Assembly: GCA_031415135.1 (NCBI GenBank) | Contig: JANORB010000083.1 | Coordinates: 16,729 to 80,728, forward strand | Direction: 5' to 3' | DNA from: LGRD01 sp031415135 | Lineage (GTDB): Bacteria > Pseudomonadota > Gammaproteobacteria > Burkholderiales > Burkholderiaceae_C | Length of the DNA: 64,000 nt | Shown: piece after piece, positions 32,801 to 39,617 of the stretch | How positions within the stretch are numbered: position 1 is the first letter of the stretch | How the letters are laid out: each line of letters opens with the position of its first letter | The notes under the pieces: model-generated | Told to the model about the DNA's origin: nothing | Seen by the model: the letters and a program-made list of their open reading frames with translations, nothing else | The model's database searches: none | Translations under genes and position numbers: made by a program

Positions 32801-32989
32801 ACCGCGGCCGCCGCGGTGCTGGCGATGATCCCGCTGTCGCGCAGCATTTTCTGGGGGCCGATGGCGGTGGCCATCATGGGTGGCCTGGTCGTTGCCACCG
32901 TGCTCACGCTGCTCGCGTTGCCGGCGATGTACGCGGCCTGGTTCCGCGTCAAACCGGCGGGGCAGGAAGCGGCATTGAAGGCAAGCTAA
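29807..32989 (+). CDS. RND family efflux pump (inner membrane permease)
   Basis: This proton-driven multidrug or metabolite exporter has 1060 residues and the standard topology: a first helix at about 39-55, a large periplasmic loop, helices 2-6, a second loop, and helices 8-12. The proton-relay aspartates are Asp437 and Asp438 in GLLVDDAIIAVEMM. The sequence is closer to the AcrB/MexF-like HAE group than to heavy-metal CusA pumps, but the drug range cannot be told. The listed GTG overlaps the adaptor stop (GTGA); an ATG at 29822 is an alternative. No outer-membrane channel gene follows, so the pump probably uses a shared TolC-type channel. Confidence 0.93.
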   Translation: MSGPAMDAATAPGVPEPTGDKPSRFNISRWALDHPALTRYLLVVLLLLGSAAYFQLGQDEDPPFTFRAMALRVFWPGATAQQVAEQVTDKLEKTLQEVPYSDKIRSYSKPGEALIIFQVKDSSPPKEMAQIWYTVRKKIGDMRATLPAGVVGPFFNDEFGDVYGSIYALSADGFSYQELKAQADRVRQRLLKVPSVNKVAVFGAQDEKVFIEISQKRLAQLGLDFNTVLAQIGQQNAVESAGVINSPTDFVQVRVGGQFNSVDELRRFPIRAGGNSFKLGDIAEIKRAYVDPPQVKVRHQGKEVIALGISMARGGDIIEMGKLLSTASAAIQADLPVGIELHQFQNQSKVVSRSVNEFVGVLIEAVLIVLAVSFISLGLHFKPGSWKFSIDWRPGMVVGITIPLVLAITFVTMYYWGVGLHKISLGSLIIALGLLVDDAIIAVEMMVRKLEEGYDKVRAATFAYEATAMPMLTGTLITAVGFLPIGLARSTVGEYTFAIFAVTAAALLISWLVSVYFVPYLGTLLLKTKPHANGNGAPHELFDTPFYARFRALVNWCVKHRWITIALTIGTLVLGLAGMGKVQNQFFPDSSRLEILVDLWSPEGTSFVANEETARRVEARVMKLEGVDHVTTWIGSGAERFALVLDQIFPQTNASQLIVLPKDMAARERLRKLLPELLATEFPEVRGRAKLLPNGPPVPYPVQFRVVGPDPAKVRSYADEVKAIMRTNANLRGINDNWNESVKVLRLEVDQDKARSLGVSSLAIAQAARTINSGTTVGQYRDGDQLIDMVLRQPVEERNALTDLANAYVPTTTGRSIPLGQIAQANFVWEPGVLWREGRDYAATVQGDIIEGLQGATVTAQLNPLFEPIRARMLPGYRIEVAGAVEESSKGQGSIAAGAPLMLFIMFTLLMLQLHSFSRSVLVFLTAPMGIAGVAGALLLLNRPFGFVALLGVIALMGMIMRNSVILIDQIEQDRERGVPTWTAIVEAAVRRCRPIILTAAAAVLAMIPLSRSIFWGPMAVAIMGGLVVATVLTLLALPAMYAAWFRVKPAGQEAALKAS

Positions 32990-33055
32990 AATTCGCAGGT
33001 CATCGAATCGCCTGACCAGGGAACCGATCACCCTCGTCATTGACGTTGAAACCCG

Positions 33056-33142
33056 GCGCGGGTGGCGAAATGGGTAGACGCACCAGGTTTAGGTCCTGAC
33101 GCCAGCGATGGTGTGGGGGTTCGAGTCCCCCCCCGCGCACCA
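33056..33142 (+). tRNA. tRNA-Leu (anticodon TAG)
   Basis: The acceptor stem GCGCGGG pairs with CCCGCGC, followed by A and an encoded CCA. The D arm, anticodon stem-loop with TTTAGGT (anticodon TAG), long variable arm and T arm GGGGGTTCGAGTCCCCC are all present; total 87 bases. It lies 30 bases before tig, with no terminator between. Confidence 0.96.
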
Positions 33143-33172
33143 GCAATCAAACCAGAGAGCCCCGAAAAGATC

Positions 33173-34480
33173 ATGTCCGTCCACGTTGAAACCCTCGACA
33201 AGCTCGAGCGCCGGATCACGCTGACGCTGCCCGCGTCCAGCATCTCGAGCGAAGTCACCTCCCGGTTGAAGCGCCTGTCGCGCACGGTCAAGGCCGATGG
33301 CTTCCGGCCCGGCAAGGTGCCGATGAGCGTCGTTGCGCAACGCTATGGCTACTCGGTGCACTACGAGGTCATGAACGACAAGGTCGGCCAGGTGTTCTCG
33401 GCGGCGGTCAGCGAAGCCAAGCTTCGGGTGGCCGGCGCCCCGCGCATCACTGAAAAGGAAGGCGCACCGGAGGGCCAGGTCTCCTTCGACGCCACCTTCG
33501 AGGTCTATCCGGAGATCAAGCTGGGTGACCTGGGCCAGGCCACCATCGAGCGGGTGTCGACCGAAGTCACCGACGCCGCGATCGACAAGACGCTCGACAT
33601 TCTTCGCAAGCAGCGTCGCACCTTCGCGCAGCGCGCCGCTGCTGAGCCTGCCGCCGTGGGCGATCGCGTGACGATCGACTTCGAGGGCAAGGTCGACGGC
33701 GAGCCCTTCGACGGCGGAAAGGCTGACGGGTTTCAGTTCCTGATCGGCGAAGGCCAGATGCTGGAGCAATTCGACCAGGCGGTGCGCGGCATGAAGGCCG
33801 GCGAATCGAAGACTTTCCCGCTCCAGTTCCCGGCCGAATACCAGGGCAAGGACGTTGCCGGCAAGGAGGCCGATTTTCTGGTCACCTTGAAGAAGATCGA
33901 GGCCCAGCAACTGCCCGAAGTCAATGAAGCGTTCGCCAAGTCGCTGGGCATCAAGGACGCCAGCGTCGAGAGCCTGCGGGCCGACGTCAAGCGCAACCTG
34001 GAGCGCGAAGTCAAGTTCCGCGTGCTGGCGCGCAACAAGGCCAGCGTCATGGACGCGTTGTTGGCCGCCGCCGAACTTGAAGTGCCGGTGGCGCTGGTCG
34101 ATCGCGAAGTCGAGCGCATGACCGAATCGGCCCGCGCCGATCTGAAAAAGCGCGGCGTCAAAGATGCTGAAACGGCGCCGATTCCTGAAGACGTGTTCCG
34201 GCCGCAGGCCGAACGGCGGGTGCGGCTGGGCTTGGTGGTTGGTGAACTGGTCAAGTCCAACAACCTGCAGGCCAGGCCGGAGCAGTTGCAAGCACACATC
34301 GAGGAAATGGCGCAGAGCTACGAGAAGCCGGCCGAGGTCGTTCGCTGGTATCTGGGCGACCGCCAGCGCATGGCCGAGGTCGAGGCCGTGGTGACCGAAA
34401 ACAACGTGGCCGAGTTTGTGATCGGCAAGTCCCGGCTGACTGAAAAGCTCATGCCGTTTGATGAGCTGATGACAGGTTGA
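33173..34480 (+). CDS. tig: Trigger factor (ribosome-associated chaperone and prolyl isomerase)
   Basis: Trigger factor binds the ribosome exit site and protects nascent chains. The 435-residue protein has the N-terminal ribosome-binding domain (1-110; the binding loop is GFRPGKVPMSVV). A central FKBP-type prolyl isomerase domain (about 155-245) includes VGDRVTIDFEGKVDGEPFDGG and FPLQFPAEYQGKDVAGKEADF. A C-terminal helical substrate-binding domain follows. The ATG at 33173 gives the canonical start MSVHVETLDKLERRI; the frame is open upstream only because it runs through the tRNA. It is followed by clpP, clpX and lon, the usual proteostasis block. Confidence 0.97.
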   Translation: MSVHVETLDKLERRITLTLPASSISSEVTSRLKRLSRTVKADGFRPGKVPMSVVAQRYGYSVHYEVMNDKVGQVFSAAVSEAKLRVAGAPRITEKEGAPEGQVSFDATFEVYPEIKLGDLGQATIERVSTEVTDAAIDKTLDILRKQRRTFAQRAAAEPAAVGDRVTIDFEGKVDGEPFDGGKADGFQFLIGEGQMLEQFDQAVRGMKAGESKTFPLQFPAEYQGKDVAGKEADFLVTLKKIEAQQLPEVNEAFAKSLGIKDASVESLRADVKRNLEREVKFRVLARNKASVMDALLAAAELEVPVALVDREVERMTESARADLKKRGVKDAETAPIPEDVFRPQAERRVRLGLVVGELVKSNNLQARPEQLQAHIEEMAQSYEKPAEVVRWYLGDRQRMAEVEAVVTENNVAEFVIGKSRLTEKLMPFDELMTG

Positions 34481-34500
34481 TCCGACAGTGGGGACATTCG

Positions 34501-34530
34501 AGGCGCCGCGCCGAAAGGTCGGCGCCTTTG
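34501..34530 (+). terminator. Terminator between tig and clpP
   Basis: AGGCGCCG (34501-34508) and CGGCGCCT (34520-34527) form a perfect eight-pair stem, followed by a short TTG/T-rich stretch. It lies 20 bases after the tig stop. The T tract is weak, so read-through into clpP is likely. Confidence 0.65.
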
Positions 34531-34549
34531 TACATTTTGGAGCCGCCCT

Positions 34550-34577
34550 CTTGTGGCGACATAATCAAACCCGATAT
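34550..34577 (+). promoter_or_regulatory. Candidate sigma-32 (heat-shock) promoter of clpP
   Basis: CTTGTGG (34550-34556), a 13-base spacer and CCCGATAT (34570-34577) resemble the RpoH consensus CTTGAAA / CCCCATNT; the -10 matches at seven of eight positions. It is 30 bases before the clpP start, where a heat-shock promoter is expected. Confidence 0.5.
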
Positions 34578-34606
34578 TCCTTCTTGACCTTTTCAAGGAC
34601 CACTGA

Positions 34607-35215
34607 ATGAGCGCGCTGGAAACACAAGGCCTGGGGCTCGTGCCCATGGTCATCGAAACCTCGGGCCGCGGCGAGCGTGCCTACGACATCTACAGCCGAT
34701 TGCTCCGCGAGCGCATCGTTTTCCTGGTCGGCCCGGTCAATGATCAGTCGGCCAATGTGGTGGTCGCGCAATTGCTGTTTCTGGAAAGCGAGAACCCGGA
34801 CAAGGACATTTTCTTCTACATCAACTCGCCCGGCGGTTCGGTCAGCGCGGGCATGTCGATCTTCGACACCATGCAGTTCATCAAGCCCGCCGTCTCGACC
34901 TTGTGCATGGGAATGGCGGCCAGCATGGGTGCCTTTCTGATGGCTGCGGGCGCGAAGGGAAAGCGGATGGCGCTGCCCAATTCGCGCATCATGATTCACC
35001 AGCCGTCCGGCGGTACACAGGGCCAGGCCACCGACATCGAGATTCAGGCGCGCGAGATTCTGAAGCTGCGCGAAAGCCTGAACGCCATTCTGGCGGAACG
35101 GACTGGCCAGCCGATCGAGAAGATCCGGCTCGACTCCGAGCGTGACTACTTCATGTCGTCCGACGAGGCCAAGGATTACGGCCTGATCGACCAGGTGATC
35201 GCCAAGCGTCCTTGA
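34607..35215 (+). CDS. clpP: ATP-dependent Clp protease proteolytic subunit
   Basis: ClpP forms the tetradecameric proteolytic chamber that works with ClpX or ClpA. The 202-residue protein has the catalytic triad Ser106 (GMAASMGAF), His131 (RIMIHQPSGG) and Asp180 (DSERDYFMS), with the same spacing as the E. coli enzyme. The short N-terminal stretch before VPMVIETSGRGERAYDIYSRLL is the propeptide and axial loop region. It lies between tig and clpX. A sigma-32-like promoter just upstream suggests heat-shock control. Confidence 0.97.
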   Translation: MSALETQGLGLVPMVIETSGRGERAYDIYSRLLRERIVFLVGPVNDQSANVVVAQLLFLESENPDKDIFFYINSPGGSVSAGMSIFDTMQFIKPAVSTLCMGMAASMGAFLMAAGAKGKRMALPNSRIMIHQPSGGTQGQATDIEIQAREILKLRESLNAILAERTGQPIEKIRLDSERDYFMSSDEAKDYGLIDQVIAKRP

Positions 35216-35341
35216 GCCCGGCGTTGAGCGCCCGGCGGCTCATGTAATAGGGGGACAAGTCGGTGCTTTTCGAGGCGGGCCGAATTTCAGTTCAACTATC
35301 ATTGTTACCAGCATCACCAGCGCCTTGCGCCCACCATTCCC

Positions 35342-36607
35342 ATGGCCGACAAAAAAGGCTCGCCCAGCGAGAAAGTCCTTTACTGCTCCTTTTGCGGCAA
35401 GAGCCAGCACGAGGTCAAGAAGCTGATTGCCGGGCCGTCGGTGTTCATTTGTGATGAATGCATCGAGCTGTGCAACGACATCATCCGCGACGAGGTGCCC
35501 GCTGAAGGCGCCAACGCCAAGTCCGCCAAGTCCGATCTTCCGATTCCCAGCGAGATCAAGAGCAGCCTCGATCAGTACGTGATCGGCCAGGACGTGGCCA
35601 AGCGCACTTTGGCGGTGGCGGTCTACAACCACTACAAGCGGCTCAAGCACATGAGCCGCACGAAGGACGAGATCGAGCTGGCCAAGAGCAACATTCTGTT
35701 GATCGGGCCCACCGGCTCGGGCAAGACGCTGCTGGCGCAGACGCTGGCACGCTTGCTGAATGTTCCGTTCGTCATTGCCGATGCGACCACGCTGACCGAA
35801 GCCGGCTATGTCGGCGAAGACGTCGAGAACATCATTCAGAAGCTGCTTCAAAACTGCGCCTATGACGTCGAGAAGGCGCAGCGGGGCATCGTCTACATCG
35901 ACGAGATCGACAAGATTTCTCGCAAGGCCGATAACCCGTCGATCACACGCGATGTGTCGGGCGAGGGCGTGCAGCAGGCGTTGCTCAAGCTGGTCGAGGG
36001 CACGATGGCCTCGGTGCCGCCGCAAGGTGGGCGCAAGCATCCGAATCAGGATTTCCTGCAGATCGACACCACCAACATCCTCTTCATTTGCGGTGGCGCG
36101 TTCGACGGGCTCGAAAAGGTGATCCAGAACCGGTCCGAGAAATCCGGCATCGGCTTTGCGGCCACCGTCCACACCAAGTCCGAGCGCAGGGTGTCCGAGG
36201 TCTTTCGCGATGTACTGCCCGAGGACTTGATCAAGTTCGGGCTGATTCCCGAACTGGTCGGGCGTTTGCCGGTGGTGGCGACGCTGGGTGAGTTGACGGA
36301 AGACGCGCTGGTGCGGATTTTGACCGAGCCCAAGAACGCGTTGGTCAAGCAGTATCAGAAGCTGTTTGCGATGGACGGCGTGGACCTGGAAATTCGCCCG
36401 TCCGCACTGGCGGCGATTTCGCGCAAGGCGCTGGCCCGGAAGACCGGCGCGCGAGGCCTGCGGTCCATCATGGAACATTCGCTGACCGACACCATGTTCG
36501 AGTTGCCCACGCTGGATGGCGTGGTGAAGGTGGTATTGGACGAACACACGATCGAAGAAGAGGCAAAACCCCTGCTGGTGTATCGCGAGCACAAAGCGAG
36601 CGCTTAG
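35342..36607 (+). CDS. clpX: ATP-dependent Clp protease ATP-binding subunit ClpX
   Basis: ClpX is the AAA+ unfoldase that feeds substrates to ClpP. The 421-residue protein has an N-terminal zinc-binding domain with Cys15, Cys18, Cys37 and Cys40. The AAA+ module contains Walker A GPTGSGKT (near residue 122) and Walker B IVYIDEID (near 185), and the C-terminal small domain has the sensor-2 region RGLRSIMEHSL. The GYVGED pore loop is present. It follows clpP after 126 bases. The first residues MADKKGSPSEKVLYCSFCGKS match typical ClpX starts. Confidence 0.97.
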   Translation: MADKKGSPSEKVLYCSFCGKSQHEVKKLIAGPSVFICDECIELCNDIIRDEVPAEGANAKSAKSDLPIPSEIKSSLDQYVIGQDVAKRTLAVAVYNHYKRLKHMSRTKDEIELAKSNILLIGPTGSGKTLLAQTLARLLNVPFVIADATTLTEAGYVGEDVENIIQKLLQNCAYDVEKAQRGIVYIDEIDKISRKADNPSITRDVSGEGVQQALLKLVEGTMASVPPQGGRKHPNQDFLQIDTTNILFICGGAFDGLEKVIQNRSEKSGIGFAATVHTKSERRVSEVFRDVLPEDLIKFGLIPELVGRLPVVATLGELTEDALVRILTEPKNALVKQYQKLFAMDGVDLEIRPSALAAISRKALARKTGARGLRSIMEHSLTDTMFELPTLDGVVKVVLDEHTIEEEAKPLLVYREHKASA

Positions 36608-36615
36608 AGTCCAGC

Positions 36616-36645
36616 GCCGCGCGCTGCCTTCGGGCGCGGCTTCTT
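36616..36645 (+). terminator. Possible terminator between clpX and lon
   Basis: GCCGCGC (36616-36622) pairs with GCGCGGC (36634-36640) and is followed by TTCTT. The T tract is interrupted, so it may only attenuate read-through. Confidence 0.5.
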
Positions 36646-36695
36646 GCAATTGAGAGCTCGGGCCCTAGATGGGTTTGAGAAAGAGAGGTTTGCTC

Positions 36696-39116
36696 ATGTC
36701 CGGACATCCTGTACTCCCCGCTGAAAAGATCACCTTGCCGCTGCTTCCGCTGCGCGATGTGGTGGTGTTCCCCCACATGGTGATCCCGCTGTTCGTGGGT
36801 CGCCCCAAATCGATCAAGGCGCTCGAAGTGGCCATGGAGGCTGGCCGCCAGATCATGCTGGTGGCGCAAAAGGCCGCCGGCAAGGACGAGCCCAAACCCG
36901 ACGACATGTTCGACGTCGGCTGCGTGTCCAGCATCCTGCAGATGCTCAAGCTGCCCGACGGCACCGTCAAGGTGCTGGTCGAAGGCGTGCAGCGCGCCAA
37001 TACGCACAGCATCAGCGACAACGGGGAATATTTTGTTGCTGAAGTCACTCCGGTGCCGCCTGACGCTGATGTCAAGCCGGAGGTCGAGGCCCTGCGACGC
37101 GCCGTGACACAGCAGTTCGACCAGTACGTCAAGCTCAACAAGAAGATCCCGCCGGAGATTCTCACGTCCATCTCGGGCATCGACGAAGCGGGGCGCCTGG
37201 CCGACACGATTGCCGCGCACCTGCCGCTCAAGCTTGAAAACAAACAAGCCGTGCTCGATCTTTTCGCCGTGGACAAGCGGCTCGAAAAATTGCTCGAGCA
37301 ACTTGAGCACGAAGTCGACATCCTGCAGGTTGAAAAGCGCATCCGTGGCCGCGTCAAGCGCCAGATGGAAAAGAGCCAGCGCGAGTACTACCTGAACGAG
37401 CAGGTGAAGGCGATCCAGAAGGAACTCGGTGACGGCGAAGAAGGCGCCGACATGGAGGAGCTGGAAAAGAAGATCATTGCGGCCAAGATGCCCAAGGAGG
37501 CACGCAAGAAGGTCGACGGCGAGCTGAAGAAGCTCAAGCTGATGTCGCCGATGTCGGCCGAGGCGACCGTGGTGCGCAACTACATCGACACCTTGATCAA
37601 CCTGCCCTGGGCCAAGAAGACCAAGATCAAACACGATCTCGCGTTTGCCGAAGCAGTGCTGAACGAAGACCACCATGGCCTGGAAAAGGTCAAGGACCGC
37701 ATTCTTGAGTACCTTGCGGTGCAACAGCGCGTCGACAAGGTCAAGGCGCCAATCCTGTGCCTGGTCGGGCCGCCGGGCGTGGGCAAGACCTCGCTGGGCC
37801 AGAGCGTGGCGCGGGCGACCGGGCGCAAGTTCGTTCGCATGGCACTGGGCGGTGTGCGCGACGAAGCCGAGATTCGCGGCCATCGCCGCACCTACATCGG
37901 CTCGATGCCGGGCAAGGTGCTGCAAAGCCTGAGCAAGATCGGCACGCGCAACCCGCTGTTCCTGCTGGACGAGATCGACAAGCTGGGCATGGACTTCCGC
38001 GGCGACCCGTCGAGCGCGCTGCTCGAGGTGCTCGACCCGGAGCAGAACCACACCTTCAGCGACCACTATGTCGAGGTCGACTTCGACCTGTCCGACACGA
38101 TGTTCATCGCCACATCGAACTCGATGAACATCCCGCCGGCGCTGCTCGACCGGATGGAGGTGATTCGCCTTTCGGGCTACACCGAAGAAGAAAAGACCAA
38201 CATCGCGCTGCGCTACCTGTTGCCCAAGCAGGCCAAGAACAACGGCGTGAAGCCCGAGGAGATGGAAGTCACCGAGTCCGCCGTGCGCGGCATCATTCGG
38301 TACTACACGCGAGAAGCCGGCGTGCGCTCGCTCGAGCGTGAAATCTCCAAGATCTGCCGCAAGGTGGTCAAGGCTATCCAGCTCAAACAAGTGACCGGCA
38401 AGGTCGTGGTCGTCGAAGGCAATCTGAACGACTACCTGGGTGTGCGACGCTTTGATTACGGCCAGGCCGAGAAGAAGAACCAGGTGGGCCAGGTCGTGGG
38501 CTTGGCCTGGACCGAAGTGGGCGGCGATTTGTTGACCATCGAAGCGGCGGTCATGCCCGGCAAAGGCCAGATCATTCGCACCGGCCAGTTGGGCGACGTG
38601 ATGAAAGAGTCGGTCGAAGCGGCGCGCTCGGTGGTCCGCAGTCGTGCGCGTCGCCTGGGCATCAAGGATGAGATGTTCGAGAAGCGTGACGTGCACATCC
38701 ACGTGCCCGACGGGGCGACGCCCAAGGACGGTCCGAGTGCGGGTGCGGCAATGACGACCGCGTTTGTATCGGCGCTCACCGGAATCCCGGTGCGGGCCGA
38801 TGTGGCGATGACCGGCGAGATCACGCTGCGCGGCGAAGTCACCGGGATCGGCGGGCTGAAAGAGAAGCTCCTCGCGGCGCACCGGGGTGGCATCAAGATC
38901 GTGATGATCCCCGAAGAGAACGTGAAGGATCTGCAAGAGATCCCCGAGAACGTCAAGAACAACCTGGAGATCGTGCCGGTGCGGTGGATCGACCGTGTGC
39001 TGGAAGTCGCGCTCGAAACCATGCCGCAGCCGTTGCCGGAGGATGAGCCCGTGAAGCCAGAGGCAGTGGCTCAACCCGCTGCCCCGGCGGCAGGCGTTGA
39101 CTTGCTGACGCATTGA
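36696..39116 (+). CDS. lon: ATP-dependent protease Lon (LonA type)
   Basis: Lon degrades misfolded and regulatory proteins in the cytoplasm. This 806-residue protein has the N-terminal substrate domain (1-200), a coiled linker, the AAA+ module with Walker A GPPGVGKTS and Walker B LFLLDEIDK, and the C-terminal protease domain. The Ser/Lys dyad is in KDGPSAGAAM and GGLKEKLLAAHRGG. I use the ATG at 36696 because GAGAGG lies about eight bases upstream and homologues start MSGHPVLP; an ATG at 36669 is possible. A terminator follows, then the tRNA group. Confidence 0.97.
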   Translation: MSGHPVLPAEKITLPLLPLRDVVVFPHMVIPLFVGRPKSIKALEVAMEAGRQIMLVAQKAAGKDEPKPDDMFDVGCVSSILQMLKLPDGTVKVLVEGVQRANTHSISDNGEYFVAEVTPVPPDADVKPEVEALRRAVTQQFDQYVKLNKKIPPEILTSISGIDEAGRLADTIAAHLPLKLENKQAVLDLFAVDKRLEKLLEQLEHEVDILQVEKRIRGRVKRQMEKSQREYYLNEQVKAIQKELGDGEEGADMEELEKKIIAAKMPKEARKKVDGELKKLKLMSPMSAEATVVRNYIDTLINLPWAKKTKIKHDLAFAEAVLNEDHHGLEKVKDRILEYLAVQQRVDKVKAPILCLVGPPGVGKTSLGQSVARATGRKFVRMALGGVRDEAEIRGHRRTYIGSMPGKVLQSLSKIGTRNPLFLLDEIDKLGMDFRGDPSSALLEVLDPEQNHTFSDHYVEVDFDLSDTMFIATSNSMNIPPALLDRMEVIRLSGYTEEEKTNIALRYLLPKQAKNNGVKPEEMEVTESAVRGIIRYYTREAGVRSLEREISKICRKVVKAIQLKQVTGKVVVVEGNLNDYLGVRRFDYGQAEKKNQVGQVVGLAWTEVGGDLLTIEAAVMPGKGQIIRTGQLGDVMKESVEAARSVVRSRARRLGIKDEMFEKRDVHIHVPDGATPKDGPSAGAAMTTAFVSALTGIPVRADVAMTGEITLRGEVTGIGGLKEKLLAAHRGGIKIVMIPEENVKDLQEIPENVKNNLEIVPVRWIDRVLEVALETMPQPLPEDEPVKPEAVAQPAAPAAGVDLLTH

Positions 39117-39129
39117 TTCGCAGAGGGTG

Positions 39130-39155
39130 ACGGGGAGCGCTTGCGCCCGTTTTTT
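39130..39155 (+). terminator. Terminator of lon
   Basis: ACGG-(GGA)-GCGC-TT-GCGC-CCGT forms a hairpin with a small bulge and is followed by six T residues, 14 bases past the lon stop. Confidence 0.78.
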
Positions 39156-39160
39156 CGATC

Positions 39161-39166
39161 TATAAT
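39161..39166 (+). promoter_or_regulatory. -10 box of the tRNA-Gly gene
   Basis: TATAAT is a perfect -10 element 41 bases before the tRNA. The -35 is poor (TTGC-like sequence at 39141, short spacing), which is common for tRNA promoters helped by other signals. Confidence 0.6.
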
Positions 39167-39207
39167 GAGAGCTTCGAAAAACGCCGACAGGTGTTGATCG
39201 AAGCAAT

Positions 39208-39283
39208 GCGGGAGTAGCTCAGTTGGTAGAGCGCAACCTTGCCAAGGTTGAGGTCGAGAGTTCGAGACTCTTCTCCCGCTCCA
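39208..39283 (+). tRNA. tRNA-Gly (anticodon GCC)
   Basis: The acceptor stem GCGGGAG pairs with CTCCCGC, with discriminator T and encoded CCA. The anticodon loop reads CTTGCCAAG, and the T arm GAGAGTTCGAGACTCTT fits. Length 76. Confidence 0.97.
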
Positions 39284-39290
39284 GAACATC

Positions 39291-39317
39291 ACAGGGAAGC
39301 TTCGGCTTCCCTGTTTT
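39291..39317 (+). terminator. Intrinsic terminator between tRNA-Gly and tRNA-Cys
   Basis: ACAGGGAAGC and GCTTCCCTGT form a perfect ten-pair stem closed by a TTCG tetraloop and followed by TTT. It starts eight bases after the tRNA-Gly CCA. Confidence 0.85.
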
Positions 39318-39326
39318 CCATCCGAC

Positions 39327-39400
39327 GGCGCGGTAGCAAAGCGGTTATGCACCGGATTGCAAATCCGTTCAGCCCGGTTCGACTCCGGGCCGCGCCTCCA
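39327..39400 (+). tRNA. tRNA-Cys (anticodon GCA)
   Basis: The acceptor stem GGCGCGG pairs with CCGCGCC, with discriminator T and encoded CCA. The anticodon loop ATTGCAAAT is flanked by GG/CC stem pairs, and the T arm CCCGGTTCGACTCCGGG is intact. Length 74. Confidence 0.97.
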
Positions 39401-39407
39401 AAGCCCT

Positions 39408-39440
39408 GGGCCTTGCAGCAGTTGCCGCAAGGCCCATTTT
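39408..39440 (+). terminator. Intrinsic terminator between tRNA-Cys and tRNA-Leu
   Basis: GGGCCTTGC (39408-39416) and GCAAGGCCC (39427-39435) form a perfect nine-pair stem, followed by ATTTT. Confidence 0.8.
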
Positions 39441-39481
39441 GCTGGACTTGCCGCAACGCCTCACGCCCATAATCCGCCGCA

Positions 39482-39573
39482 GCCCGGGTGGTGAAACTGG
39501 CAGACACAGCGGACTTAAAATCCGCCGCTTCTCGAAAGAGGGCATACGGGTTCGATCCCCGTCCTGGGCACCA
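39482..39573 (+). tRNA. tRNA-Leu (anticodon TAA)
   Basis: The acceptor stem GCCCGGG pairs with CCTGGGC (one G-U), with discriminator A and encoded CCA. The anticodon loop is CTTAAAA (anticodon TAA), the long variable arm is a stem of CTTCTCG/AGAGGG type, and the T arm ACGGGTTCGATCCCCGT is present. Length 92. Confidence 0.96.
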
Positions 39574-39617
39574 CCCCTGTCCACACCCGCGCCGCTCGGC
39601 AGCGCATCGGAGGTTCC

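Noticed and set aside
29888..33040. 1050-residue minus-strand frame opposite the RND pump
   Set aside because: It has no recognisable domain and a His/Arg/Gln-rich shadow composition; the plus-strand pump is certain.
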